Source of the DNA: an uncultured Prevotella sp.
GTDB taxonomy: Bacteria; Bacteroidota; Bacteroidia; Bacteroidales; Bacteroidaceae
Length of the DNA stretch: 58,781 nt
NCBI GenBank assembly: GCA_934272845.1
Contig: CAKQSF010000012.1
Span: 1-58,781 of the forward strand
Reading direction: 5' to 3'
The notes under the pieces were generated by a model that saw nothing but the letters and a program-made list of their open reading frames with translations, ran no database searches and was not told where the DNA came from. Each line of letters opens with the position of its first letter. Within the stretch, counting starts at the first letter, position 1. A program made the translations under genes and the position numbers. Below, in pieces: positions 1-7,370 of this stretch.

Positions 1-171
1 GCTGTACAGTTAGTAACCGTGGGCGCAGCCTACGGATTAGATGGGTTAAATGAGCATCTGCCTGGAAGGCAGTACATAATTGTAGCGTACTGCCCTCCAG
101 GCTGATATTTTCATACCTATGCCAAATCCGTAGGCTGCGCCCACGGTTACTCATAGTATAGCCTTCCAGGC
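1..171. repeat. REP-like palindromic repeat cluster (left edge)
   Basis: Two copies of a GTAACCGTGGGC-GCAG-type palindrome lie in opposite orientations (about 13-40 and 124-150). Between them is a hairpin whose arms are CCTGGAAGGCAGTAC and GTACTGCCCTCCAGG (about 60-104). The right part (124-171) is the reverse complement of the unit in the tandem array at 58441-58781. The pattern resembles Bacteroidetes REP/BIME elements, which are usually mobilised by a RAYT (Y1) transposase; none is seen here. The cluster ends immediately before the broken P5-like gene. Confidence 0.8.
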
Positions 172-174
172 TAA

Positions 175-594
175 AGAGTAAGATACACCACCACTCTGGG
201 GTTTATCAACAACAACCCTACCAACATTCGCCACTCCGTGCTCAACAAGTGGCAGGGACAGACTGGACAGAGAAAAGGCTTCTGCGTCTTCTCTACAAAG
301 ACATGGGCGTTCAGAGCAACCGCGAAAATACTGTTTAAATACATCGAACGAGGGAACGACACCATCGAGATGATGATTAACGCATGGGCACCACAGACTG
401 AAAACAATACAGAGGCTTACATAACCTATGTATGTAAGAAAACTAGAATTGACCGCAAACAGAAGGTTAGCAAGTATAACCGCAACGCCATCTGCTCCAT
501 TATCTCTGCCATGTGCTACGTGGAGTGCGCTGGATACATTCCTCCAAGGAATATCGTGGAGATAGGATACGACCTCGCCATTACGGAGGGGTGA
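175..594 (+). pseudogene. Phage structural protein P5-like, 5' truncated
   Basis: The open frame runs from a TAA inside the repeat (172-174) to the stop at 592-594. It encodes an upstream part with the motif GFINNNPTNIRHS and then WQGQ, GFCVFSTKTWAFRA, Y-I-R, WAPQTENNTEAYI and a helical C-terminus. This is the pattern of the Bacteroides family annotated as structural protein P5, which in full-length members starts before the NNNP motif. Here no good start precedes NNNP; a GTG at 238 would give 118 aa but would lose that motif. The likely explanation is that the repeat cluster has replaced the 5' end. The family name comes from a phage virion protein; its role in Bacteroidales genomes is not established. 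Confidence 0.55.
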
Positions 595-615
595 TGATTA
601 AGTAATTAGCACATT

Positions 616-674
616 ATAAGTAAGTGTTCAAAAATTATATTTAAGGCTATTCTGGTTTTTGAATTCTTACTTAT
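616..674. repeat. MITE-like inverted repeat, short copy (family 1, copy A)
   Basis: The ends ATAAGTAAGTGTTCAAAAA (616-634) and, inverted, ATAAGTAAGAATTCAAAAA (656-674) match the termini of the elements at 29220-29316 and 58164-58364. The interior is only about 20 bp, so this looks like an internally deleted copy. It lies in the 311-bp gap between the P5 remnant and the next gene; the rest of that gap holds a promoter and a leader hairpin. Confidence 0.65.
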
Positions 675-787
675 GATGTTTATCAATGTGTATTTTGTTT
701 GATAATGTAACGACTCTTAAGCAACTGTATTTTTTGGAAATGATTTATTTTTTTTCTTCTGAGCAGATAGACTGCACAGGCGCTTTC

Positions 788-795
788 TAACTTTG
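788..795 (+). promoter_or_regulatory. Bacteroidetes -7 promoter element
   Basis: TAACTTTG matches TAnnTTTG and is followed by a leader of about 100 nt to the ATG at 906. No TTTG box is seen 19-20 nt upstream. Confidence 0.5.
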
Positions 796-817
796 CAACA
801 GAAATCAATAAACAGGG

Positions 818-860
818 AAACAATGGTTACGTAACCACAACACTTACATAACCATTGTTT
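818..860 (+). promoter_or_regulatory. Leader hairpin before the ASCH-like gene
   Basis: AAACAATGGTTA (818-829) pairs perfectly with TAACCATTGTTT (849-860). The left arm also contains the palindrome GGTTACGTAACC. It lies in the predicted 5' leader, after the -7 box at 788-795 and 46 nt before the start codon. It could be an attenuator-like structure or an operator; the sequence alone does not decide. Confidence 0.45.
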
Positions 861-905
861 AACTGATAAACATTAATATTAACCATCCTAAAAAACATCA
901 CTATT

Positions 906-1502
906 ATGGCAAAGAAGAAAGAAGACGTAATGACAGAACAGCAAAGGGTAGAGGAGTTTATCGCTAACCAAAACAAGTTCTATGAACTATACCCCGACTG
1001 TCCTAAACCGGAACCTATCCCCTGCCTCAATCTCATACTGAAGCGTGAGTATGCCGAGGAGATTCTCTGCGGACGAAAGAAGTTTGAGTGGCGCGCCTTC
1101 TCAGAGTATTATGTAAACCGCCTCTGCGAGACAAAGTTCTACGACTACTGCGATGCGCACCAGGACGATGACGTGTTCAACGACATGATGCAGTATGCTA
1201 CAAGCCTTCGTGACGTAGAGAAGGTACTCTTCCATGACTACAACGGTGAGTGGTTCCTTGAGGTAGAGGTGCTCGCGGTACACGACGTACTCGCTACGCT
1301 GGACAACGCTAAATACTTCGTCGACACCTTTAACTGCCACGACCTTGACGAGGAGGCTGCCTTCTGCGCTCGCAAGAAGGCAAACGGAGAAATGGCAGAG
1401 GGCGATGAGACTGAGTTCTTCGCCTTGGAGTTAGGCGACGTGCTGAACACTAACCTCGACGAACTGCCTGAGGATAGAAAGAAAATGAAGCGGAAGAAGT
1501 AG
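906..1502 (+). CDS. ASCH/PUA-like domain protein
   Basis: The 198-aa protein has an N-terminal helix rich in K, E and Q, then at about residues 38-62 LNLILKREYAEEI..GRKKFEWR. This is like the G-x-K-x-x-E-x-R signature of ASCH/PUA-fold RNA-binding proteins. The middle is acidic and the C-terminus ends in a Lys/Arg-rich tail. No signal peptide or membrane segment is seen, so it is probably cytosolic. It is monocistronic or pairs with the small gene at 1552. ASCH proteins are proposed to bind RNA or modified nucleosides; the substrate cannot be inferred here. The domain call is moderate, the gene call strong (own promoter and leader). Confidence 0.6.
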   Translation: MAKKKEDVMTEQQRVEEFIANQNKFYELYPDCPKPEPIPCLNLILKREYAEEILCGRKKFEWRAFSEYYVNRLCETKFYDYCDAHQDDDVFNDMMQYATSLRDVEKVLFHDYNGEWFLEVEVLAVHDVLATLDNAKYFVDTFNCHDLDEEAAFCARKKANGEMAEGDETEFFALELGDVLNTNLDELPEDRKKMKRKK

Positions 1503-1551
1503 TAAATTGTGCTTCGCACTGTGTGTTTATAACCGAATAATATGAAGTAAC

Positions 1552-1839
1552 ATGAAATATCAAAGAAAAAAAATGTCGTCCAAAAAGGGCTATGAAGTAC
1601 ACCAAAATGAAGCGAAGAATATTGCGATGACGGCTATAACCGACGAGCAGATTGCGGAGTACGTATCCCCATATCCATTCGAGTTATTGACCGAAGAAGA
1701 TAAAAGGCAGGCGCGCGAAGAAATCTACGCATGGAAAAACGGAGGGGGTGTACTTGATGGTTTGACCGCCGAACTACAACTCCGTTATTTTAGTGATTTG
1801 ATGAATGGTAAAATACCCCTTCCTCCAGAGGATGAATGA
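1552..1839 (+). CDS. Small protein of unknown function
   Basis: This 95-aa protein is not recognised. It has a basic N-terminus (MKYQRKKMSSKKG), then a charged helical region with ITDEQIAEYVSPYPFELLTEED and a C-terminal PLPPEDE tail. There is no transmembrane segment. It follows the ASCH-like gene by 49 nt on the same strand, with a GTGCTTCGCAC mini-palindrome (1509-1519) between them, and is followed 127 nt later by a terminator. The start could also be M8 (MSSKK). Confidence 0.5.
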   Translation: MKYQRKKMSSKKGYEVHQNEAKNIAMTAITDEQIAEYVSPYPFELLTEEDKRQAREEIYAWKNGGGVLDGLTAELQLRYFSDLMNGKIPLPPEDE

Positions 1840-1936
1840 TTCATCACCTCACATTTTAATATTCTTATTGTTTAAACGCTACATAAGAAGAGAGAACATA
1901 AACACGTTTTTTATGTGCACAATAAACACTATCAAA

Positions 1937-2012
1937 TTACAAGGTAATCTGGTACATATTACAAGATAATCAGGTACAAATTACAATGTTATTTGTACCT
2001 GATTATTTTTTT
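1937..2012 (+). terminator. 22-bp repeats ending in an intrinsic terminator
   Basis: Two 22-bp units of type ATTACAAGATAATCAGGTAC begin at about 1937. The last unit folds with a downstream inverted copy: TAATCAGGTACAAAT (1967-1981) pairs perfectly with ATTTGTACCTGATTA (1991-2005) and is followed by seven T (2006-2012). It would terminate the rightward small genes. The same 22-bp unit type recurs at 31222-31315. Confidence 0.7.
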
Positions 2013-2067
2013 CATAATTAATGTGCACTCTACAAGCGAAGCCTGATTATGAATTACACACTGTTAA

Positions 2068-2475
2068 CTATCTCATTCTCAGCGTGGTGTACAACTCTAG
2101 GATGCTGGCTATGAGCAGCAGCACGCCCCAGTTGCCGTGCACGTAGTGATAATAGGCATTATAACCGTCGAGCGACGTTGCCACAAGTGGTTTCACGATG
2201 CCAAAGGTCTGCTCAAGCAACAGCAGTCCCGACAGTATAAGGGCCACGCTGCCTATCACCTGTATGTTACGCAGACGACGCATGGTGAGATCCGTGCCAT
2301 CGTAGGTCTGCCTGAACTGTGCCGTCGCAAAGAGCAACGCGCCTACGGCATAAGCAATGGCACTGGCGAAGACCACTAACGGTGGAAACACGCCTCCCAC
2401 GCTCATTACATTGACAACTACGCCAACGACCAGCAGCACGGCTCCGAGTGACAGGATAAGGGTTTGAGTATTCAT
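2068..2475 (-). CDS. Conserved small membrane protein
   Basis: The 135-aa product is an integral membrane protein with about four hydrophobic helices: residues 5-25, 30-51, 70-90 and 112-128. A short charged loop with RQTYDGTDLTMRRLRN separates helices 2 and 3. Its ATG overlaps the stop of the upstream septum protein (ATGA, 2472-2475), so the two are translationally coupled. This pairing suggests an envelope or cell-division context, but no function is known to me for this family. Confidence 0.75.
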   Translation of the reverse strand: MNTQTLILSLGAVLLVVGVVVNVMSVGGVFPPLVVFASAIAYAVGALLFATAQFRQTYDGTDLTMRRLRNIQVIGSVALILSGLLLLEQTFGIVKPLVATSLDGYNAYYHYVHGNWGVLLLIASILELYTTLRMR

Positions 2476-2777
2476 TTCTCGTCGCTACTTAATACGAAAA
2501 CATCCTCATTGGGCCGTTTCATGAAGTAACGCTCCCTGGCAACACGCTCCACGCCCTTGGCGTTGGCCTCTAGATTGTGCAGTTTTATGGAATCGGTACG
2601 GAACTGCTCTTCGTAAGAGTCTAATTCCGACTTTACTTCGTTGTACCGCATCTGGAGTATCATGTACTTGCGGAAACTGTTTTCGTCTACCACGCCCACC
2701 ATGAGTACTCCTATCACTACCGTGATGAAGTACTTGTGACGGGCGAGATAACCCCAGAGGTTGTTTACTTTTCCCAT
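2472..2777 (-). CDS. FtsB/DivIC-like septum formation initiator
   Basis: This 101-aa bitopic protein has a short cytoplasmic N-terminus, one membrane helix (about residues 15-30), then a periplasmic coiled coil (about 38-75, heptads with YNEVKSELDSYEEQF) and the family's terminal segment ARERYFMKRPNEDVFVL. In this family the coiled coil pairs with FtsL- and FtsQ-type divisome proteins. The length is typical. It is first in a two-gene unit with the downstream four-helix membrane protein. Confidence 0.85.
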   Translation of the reverse strand: MGKVNNLWGYLARHKYFITVVIGVLMVGVVDENSFRKYMILQMRYNEVKSELDSYEEQFRTDSIKLHNLEANAKGVERVARERYFMKRPNEDVFVLSSDEK

Positions 2778-3058
2778 AGACTACGACCCCCACCCCAACA
2801 AGCCTCAACCCTACCCCTCTCGAGGAAGGGGGGGAGATACTGGTGAAAGGGGAAATTTTATTTTGATTATGTTAAACCCCACCCTAACAAACCCTACCAC
2901 AACCCCATCCCCCGAGGGAGAGGGAAAGATACTGGTGAAAGTTTTTGAAAGCCTATCAAGCAGTCTAAAAGTATCTTTTCCTCCCCCCTGGGGGGAGGTG
3001 GCGCTCTGCGCCAGAGAGGGGGTTAGAGTGTGTTAGGGGTGTGTTGAGGCGTGAGGGC
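2778..3058. repeat. Dispersed C/G-rich intergenic repeats
   Basis: This 281-bp gap holds no convincing gene. It carries two imperfect direct repeats (about 2790-2857 and 2876-2942) of type CCCCAACAAGCCTCAACCC...GAGATACTGGTGAAA. They are followed by a hairpin-forming segment CCTCCCCCCTGGGGGGAGG (about 2982-3000) and TGGCGCTCTGCGCCA (about 2999-3013). Such boilerplate repeats are common between genes in Prevotella-like genomes. They lie just 3' of prs on its strand and could serve as its transcript end. Confidence 0.6.
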
Positions 3059-4000
3059 TTATACTAAATACTGTGAAGAGATACTCTCGTTATTTATTAC
3101 GCGGCGTATTGTCTCGGCAAACATCTCTGCAACGCTGAGTTGCTTCACCTTAGCGCAACGCTGAGTGTAAGGGATAGAGTCGGTGAAGACTATCTCCTCC
3201 AATGCACTCTCTTGCACACGCTCGCTAGCAGGACCTGACATTACACAGTGGCTGGCAACGGCACGCACGCTGTTGGCTCCTGCCTTCATCATGATGTCGG
3301 CAGCAGTAGTGATGGTGCCTGCGGTGTCTACCATATCGTCTACGATGACAACGTCCTTGCCCTGTACGTCACCAATAATCTGCATCTCGGCAATGACATT
3401 GGCACGAGCACGGGTTTTGTTACACAATACGAGAGGGCAGTCTAAATACTTGGCGTAACTCTTGGCACGCTTAGCACCGCCTACGTCAGGCGAAGCGATG
3501 ACGAGGTTCTTCAGTTTTAGGCTCTGCAGATAAGGCAGGATAACGCCTGAGCCGTAGAGGTGGTCTACTGGTACATCGAAGAAACCCTGTATCTGGTCGG
3601 CATGGAGATCCATGGTGATAAGGCGATCGATGCCTGCCACGCTGAGAAGGTCGGCAACGAGTTTCGCACCTATGCTGACACGTGGCTTGTCCTTACGGTC
3701 CTGACGAGCCCAACCGAAGTATGGCACTACGGCATTGATGGTGCGTGCCGAAGCACGCTTAGCGGCATCGGTCATAAGGAGCAACTCCATGAGGTTGTCA
3801 GAGTTAGGGAAGGTGCTCTGAACAAGGAATACGTCACGACCACGCACGCTTTCCTCGAAACTTACGGCAAACTCACCGTCGCTGAACTTTGTCATCACGA
3901 GGTTGCCAAGTGGACATCCGAGGTGGGCGCATATCTTCTCTGCAAGATAGCGTGTAGCCGAACCGGACACTACCAGATATGAATTCTTTTCGTCTGTCAT
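3059..4000 (-). CDS. prs: Ribose-phosphate pyrophosphokinase
   Basis: The 313-aa enzyme makes PRPP from ribose 5-phosphate and ATP, feeding purine, pyrimidine, His, Trp and NAD synthesis. Visible motifs: flexible loop RQDRKDKPR (about 99-107), metal site DLHADQIQGFF (131-141) and the PRPP-binding loop VVIVDDMVDTAGTI (217-230). The length matches bacterial class I enzymes. It is flanked by a repeat-filled gap and the ThiE-like gene on the same strand, 64 nt upstream. Confidence 0.97.
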   Translation of the reverse strand: MTDEKNSYLVVSGSATRYLAEKICAHLGCPLGNLVMTKFSDGEFAVSFEESVRGRDVFLVQSTFPNSDNLMELLLMTDAAKRASARTINAVVPYFGWARQDRKDKPRVSIGAKLVADLLSVAGIDRLITMDLHADQIQGFFDVPVDHLYGSGVILPYLQSLKLKNLVIASPDVGGAKRAKSYAKYLDCPLVLCNKTRARANVIAEMQIIGDVQGKDVVIVDDMVDTAGTITTAADIMMKAGANSVRAVASHCVMSGPASERVQESALEEIVFTDSIPYTQRCAKVKQLSVAEMFAETIRRVINNESISSQYLV

Positions 4001-4064
4001 TGTTGTAGTTGGTTATAGTTTTTTTACTTAGTTTTCTTTTGATTCCGAATTATTGCTTTTTCCG

Positions 4065-4670
4065 TCACCCTGCCGCCTTGCGCAGTTTCTTGAAGTGTTC
4101 TATGATGTCATGGAAGTTCACTTCGTGGTGAATGCTAAACCTGTTCCACAGGTCACCGCATATTACCACTCCACCAAAGCCAAGGTCTTTTGCCAGCGGT
4201 ATGCTCTCAAGGCTCATGCCGCCAAGGGCATAGACCTTCTTGTCTATCAGTCCGCGATGGTGTGCCTCGTTCATCTGTTCTACCGTCAGCGAAGCACGCA
4301 CAGAGTCGTGCAGAGAGTCGAAGAGGGAATGGAGCATTACGTATTCACATTTCTTCTTCATCTCCTTCAGATCGCCTATGTTAGGCGTGCTGCGCGAGAT
4401 GTGGCGACGAAAACCATCGGGCACTGGTTGGCGAGGATCGTCAATGTGTATCCCTCTAAGGTCATACTCCTCCTTCAGGTAGTAATGCTGGTGCACGGAA
4501 ATATGGCTGTAGGCACTCTTGGGGAGCAACGTCAAGAGCCGCTCTGCATATAGGGGTTCTGCCTCTGGCTTGTTGATGTGCAACAGGTCGAGACCTTCCT
4601 CAAAGAGAGCGGAAAGTATTTTGTCCTCTTCCACAAAATATGTGGGTTGAGTCATTATTATCAACTTCAT
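4065..4670 (-). CDS. Thiamine-phosphate synthase-like (ThiE/TenI family)
   Basis: This is a 201-aa TIM-barrel protein of the ThiE/TenI family. It has an N-terminal beta strand MKLIIMTQP, a substrate-side LLHINKP in place of the family's LxxRxK pattern, HISVHQHYYL, GIHIDDPR, SRSTPNIGDL in the H-S motif region, HSLFDSLHD and the C-terminal GGMS...GFGGVVICGDLW. The pyrophosphate-binding Arg and Lys of true ThiE are not all evident, so a TenI-like or stand-alone role is as likely as thiamine phosphate synthesis. No other thi gene and no TPP riboswitch is nearby. Confidence 0.75.
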   Translation of the reverse strand: MKLIIMTQPTYFVEEDKILSALFEEGLDLLHINKPEAEPLYAERLLTLLPKSAYSHISVHQHYYLKEEYDLRGIHIDDPRQPVPDGFRRHISRSTPNIGDLKEMKKKCEYVMLHSLFDSLHDSVRASLTVEQMNEAHHRGLIDKKVYALGGMSLESIPLAKDLGFGGVVICGDLWNRFSIHHEVNFHDIIEHFKKLRKAAG

Positions 4671-4800
4671 AATGCCTTAAACATTACATGTGATGTTAAA
4701 TGAGTAATTCTCGTTCTTTTTATCGAAATGATAAACCTTATTACGTTATTTTACCTAAAAAAACAACGTGAGTTATTCTTGCAACATCACTTATTTGTTG

Positions 4801-4808
4801 CAAAAGTA
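4801..4808 (-). promoter_or_regulatory. -7 promoter element for the ThiE-like gene
   Basis: On the minus strand TACTTTTG (TAnnTTTG) lies about 130 nt upstream of the start at 4670. No well-spaced TTTG box was found. Confidence 0.4.
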
Positions 4809-4850
4809 AGAAATTTTACTCAAACAAGCAATTTTCTCGGATATAAAATA

Positions 4851-4858
4851 TAACTTTG
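4851..4858 (+). promoter_or_regulatory. -7 promoter element upstream of nspC
   Basis: TAACTTTG on the plus strand would give a long leader (about 235 nt) to nspC. The 428-bp gap between the two divergent genes also contains a dispersed repeat (4901-4950); nothing else recognisable was seen. Confidence 0.4.
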
Positions 4859-4900
4859 CACTGAAAAAACACTAAAAACATCATTGTTCTCTGTATTAAG

Positions 4901-4950
4901 TAATGTTGAAAAAATAACTTACGCAGTTTTTACCTCAGATTGCTGAGATA
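4901..4950. repeat. Dispersed 50-bp repeat, copy 1
   Basis: The segment from TAATGTTG through AATAACTTACGCAGTTTTT to the hairpin CTCAGATTGCTGAG recurs at 27848-27896 with about four differences. The CTCAG-ATTG-CTGAG hairpin is conserved in both. Confidence 0.75.
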
Positions 4951-5098
4951 TTTTGGGGATATGAAGATGGAGCGATGCGAGCATCGTGACTGATGAATAG
5001 CCACAAAATAGCCAGCAAGATGAGATAAAAAATGCGAAAGAAAACATTACTCTAACAATATAGAAATTGACTAAGTTATTTTTTTAACATTACTAAAG

Positions 5099-6250
5099 AT
5101 GAATTATTACGATAACATTACACTTCCGACTTACGTGCTGGAGGAAGAGAAACTGAGGAATAACCTGCTACTCATCAGCAATGTGGCACGTGAGGCTGAC
5201 GTTGAGATTATTCTTGCCTTCAAAGCGTTCGCACTATGGAAGACATTTCCCATCTTCCGCGAATACATTAACGCCACCACTGCCAGTTCGCTGTCAGAGG
5301 CAAGACTTGCCTACGAAGAGTTTGGTGCTCCTGCGCACACTTATTCGCCTGCCTACACCGAGCACGAGATTGACGACATCGCCCGATTGTCAAGCCACTT
5401 GACGTTCAACTCGCTGACGCAGTATGAGCGTTTCCACACACGTGCGCATAATATTAATAAGGAGTTACTGTTCGGACTGCGCGTCAACCCTGAATACTCT
5501 GAGGTGGAGACACTGCTCTACAACCCCTGTGCTCCTGGCACACGCTTTGGCGTTCGCAACACACTGTTGCCCGAGACATTGCCTACGGACATTACGGGCT
5601 TTCATTGCCACTGCCACTGCGAGAGCGGCAGCGACGTCTTTGTGCGTTCGCTGGAGCACATAGAGGAGAAGTTCGCAAAATGGTTTCCACAGATTAAATG
5701 GATAAACTTTGGTGGGGGGCACCTCATGACGCGTAAGGACTACGACCTGCCACTGCTGATTACGACGCTGAAGGACTTTCACAGTCGCTACCCATGGCTG
5801 AAGGTCATCATGGAGCCAGGCAGCGCATTTGCGTGGCAAACGGGACCTCTCATCGCCCACGTGGTGGACATTGTGGAAGACCGAGGAATACGCACCGCCA
5901 TTCTCGACGTCTCCTTCACCTGCCACATGCCCGACTGCCTGGAGATGCCATACTGGCCAAAGGTGCGAGGGGCAGAGTGTAAGGAGGGGGAATACTGCGA
6001 CGCACCACATACGTACCGCTTAGGCGGCAACAGTTGTCTGAGTGGCGACTGGATGCAGTCGTGGCAGTTTGACCATGAGTTACGCATTGGCGAGACCATC
6101 GTCTTTGAGGACATGATTCACTACACCACGGTGAAGACTAACACCTTCAACGGCATCTCACACCCTGCCATTGCCCTACTCCACCTTGACGGAACATTAG
6201 AGACGCTCCGCACCTTCACCTACGAGGACTACCGCGCAAGGATGGACTAA
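5099..6250 (+). CDS. nspC: Carboxynorspermidine decarboxylase
   Basis: The 383-aa fold-III PLP decarboxylase makes norspermidine or spermidine from the carboxy precursor, the last step of the alternative polyamine pathway. Visible: AFKAF with the PLP lysine at 42, GFHCHCHCESG (167-177), INFGGGH (202-208), EPG at 239-241 and a C-terminal GGNSCLSGD with the active-site Cys. The length and motif order fit NspC rather than LysA or SpeA. The carboxynorspermidine dehydrogenase partner is not in the window. Its last 24 bp are duplicated just after the stop (6252-6275). Confidence 0.92.
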   Translation: MNYYDNITLPTYVLEEEKLRNNLLLISNVAREADVEIILAFKAFALWKTFPIFREYINATTASSLSEARLAYEEFGAPAHTYSPAYTEHEIDDIARLSSHLTFNSLTQYERFHTRAHNINKELLFGLRVNPEYSEVETLLYNPCAPGTRFGVRNTLLPETLPTDITGFHCHCHCESGSDVFVRSLEHIEEKFAKWFPQIKWINFGGGHLMTRKDYDLPLLITTLKDFHSRYPWLKVIMEPGSAFAWQTGPLIAHVVDIVEDRGIRTAILDVSFTCHMPDCLEMPYWPKVRGAECKEGEYCDAPHTYRLGGNSCLSGDWMQSWQFDHELRIGETIVFEDMIHYTTVKTNTFNGISHPAIALLHLDGTLETLRTFTYEDYRARMD

Positions 6251-6275
6251 AGACTACAGCGCAAGGATGGACTAA
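6227..6275 (+). repeat. 24-bp tandem duplication of the nspC 3' end
   Basis: Positions 6227-6250 (last codons and TAA of nspC) are repeated at 6252-6275 with one mismatch, including a second stop codon. Confidence 0.9.
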
Positions 6276-6370
6276 AAAAATGGATGCTCTTCTCTCTACA
6301 TTAATCCCTTTAGACTTTTCTCTTAACGTTAATACTCCAGATTTCTTAACGGTAGACTAACAAAAAGTTT

Positions 6371-6690
6371 TGAGGGATTAATATTAGATTAACGGGAATT
6401 AATGTTAAAACTTCAAATGTATTAATGAGGGATTAATATTAGATTAACGGGAATTATTGTTAAAACTTCAAATGTATTAATGAGGGATTAATATTAGATT
6501 AACGGGAATTATTGTTAAAACTTCAAATGTATTAATGAGGGATTAATATTAGATTAACGGGAATTAATGTAAAAACTTCAAATGTATTAATGAGGGATTA
6601 ATATTAGATTAACGGGAATTAATGTAAAAACTTCAAATGTATTAATGAGGGATTAATATTAGATTAACGGGAATTAATGTTAAAATATTA
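6371..6690. repeat. 55-bp tandem repeat array, about 5.8 copies
   Basis: Units start at 6371, 6426, 6481, 6536, 6591 and 6646, each 55 bp, beginning TGAGGGATTAATATTAGATT and continuing AACGGGAATTAATGTTAAAA then CTTCAAATGTATTAA. Units differ only at the AATTAATGT/AATTATTGT position and one T/A. An inverted ATTAATCCCT (about 6299) precedes the array. It fills most of the 693-bp gap between nspC and tRNA-His; no gene is seen in that gap. Confidence 0.95.
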
Positions 6691-6849
6691 AGTGTGCGAA
6701 GCACAACCTTCGCTCTCACACAACAAATTTCGTTTAACTTTTTAATTACCTTCAATAACCGTTCTGTGACACATATACCCTTGCAGAGGCACCGTTTTTC
6801 TGTTTATGACACTTTTTTACGTTTTCAAGCAAAAAAATCTTCAAAACAT

Positions 6850-6880
6850 TTTGCAGATTCAAGAAAAAGCACTACCTTTG
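6850..6880 (+). promoter_or_regulatory. tRNA-His promoter
   Basis: TTTG (6850-6853), 19 nt, then TACCTTTG (6873-6880): a full match to the Bacteroidetes primary sigma consensus. It lies 64 nt upstream of the tRNA. Confidence 0.8.
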
Positions 6881-6943
6881 CACTCGCAAATGAGAAACAC
6901 ATACTTCTCACGAAGTTAACATTCTCTTTGCCACCATATTTAT

Positions 6944-7018
6944 GGTGCCCATAGTTCAGTTGGTTAGAGCGTCAGATTGTGGTTCTGAATGTCGTGGGTT
7001 CGAGTCCCACTGGGCACC
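6944..7018 (+). tRNA. tRNA-His (GTG)
   Basis: Acceptor GTGCCCA (6945-6951) pairs with TGGGCAC (7011-7017). G at 6944 pairs with C at 7018, the tRNA-His G-1:C73 identity pair. The anticodon arm CAGATTGTGGTTCTG has anticodon GTG and the T arm GTGGGTTCGAGTCCCAC. CCA is not encoded. Confidence 0.95.
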
Positions 7019-7021
7019 CCG

Positions 7022-7060
7022 AAAAGAGGAAAGTAGAAATGCTTTTCCTCTTTTTTTTTG
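7022..7060 (+). terminator. Intrinsic terminator of tRNA-His
   Basis: AGAGGAAA (7025-7032) pairs with TTTCCTCT (7044-7051), extended by AAA/TTT, followed by a run of T to 7059. Confidence 0.8.
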
Positions 7061-7208
7061 TAGATTATAGTCAAAATAACTTTTTTTGGGGGGGCAGCGG
7101 AACATCCATTACTCTGAATTTCACTTCATCTGTAGGGATACGTTGGGGGAAACAAGAAAAAAACGTCCACTTTGTTCATGGTAAAACAAAGCAGACGTTA
7201 GGATAAGG

Positions 7209-7293
7209 CGGAAGCAGAAGGATTCGAACCTTCGGAACCTTGCGGTTCGGCACGTTTCGAGCATGCTGGTATAGACCACTCACCCATACTTCC
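7209..7293 (-). tRNA. tRNA-Ser (CGA)
   Basis: On the minus strand, acceptor GGAAGTA (7293-7287) pairs with TGCTTCC (7216-7210) and the discriminator is G. The anticodon loop CTCGAAA gives anticodon CGA, a serine tRNA for UCG. A long variable arm (CCGAACCGCAAGGTTCCG region) confirms class II. The T arm contains GGTTCGAATCC. About 85 nt. Confidence 0.93.
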
Positions 7294-7315
7294 TGAAAAC
7301 AATATTTTCGTAATG

Positions 7316-7323
7316 CAAAGTTA
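7316..7323 (-). promoter_or_regulatory. -7 promoter element of tRNA-Ser
   Basis: TAACTTTG on the minus strand, 22 nt before the tRNA 5' end. Confidence 0.6.
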
Positions 7324-7370
7324 CGACAAAAAATGGAGAAGAACAATTTTTTTGCCGTAAAATTTGTTAC

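Noticed and set aside
2761..3036. Plus-strand frame of 91 codons between the FtsB-like gene and prs
   Set aside because: It is translated from C/G-rich dispersed repeats and starts within the FtsB-like gene.
4671..5098. TPP riboswitch upstream of the ThiE-like gene
   Set aside because: No CUGAGA / ACCUGA-type thi-box pattern in the right orientation and spacing was found; CTCAGATTGCTGAG is part of a dispersed repeat.
5465..6114. Antisense frames of 181 and 108 codons over nspC
   Set aside because: The nspC frame has full family motifs; the opposite frames are low in structure and Cys/His-rich by codon mirror effect.
6371..6690. 55-bp array as replication iterons
   Set aside because: No initiator gene or DnaA-box cluster is nearby and the location is chromosomal beside tRNA genes.
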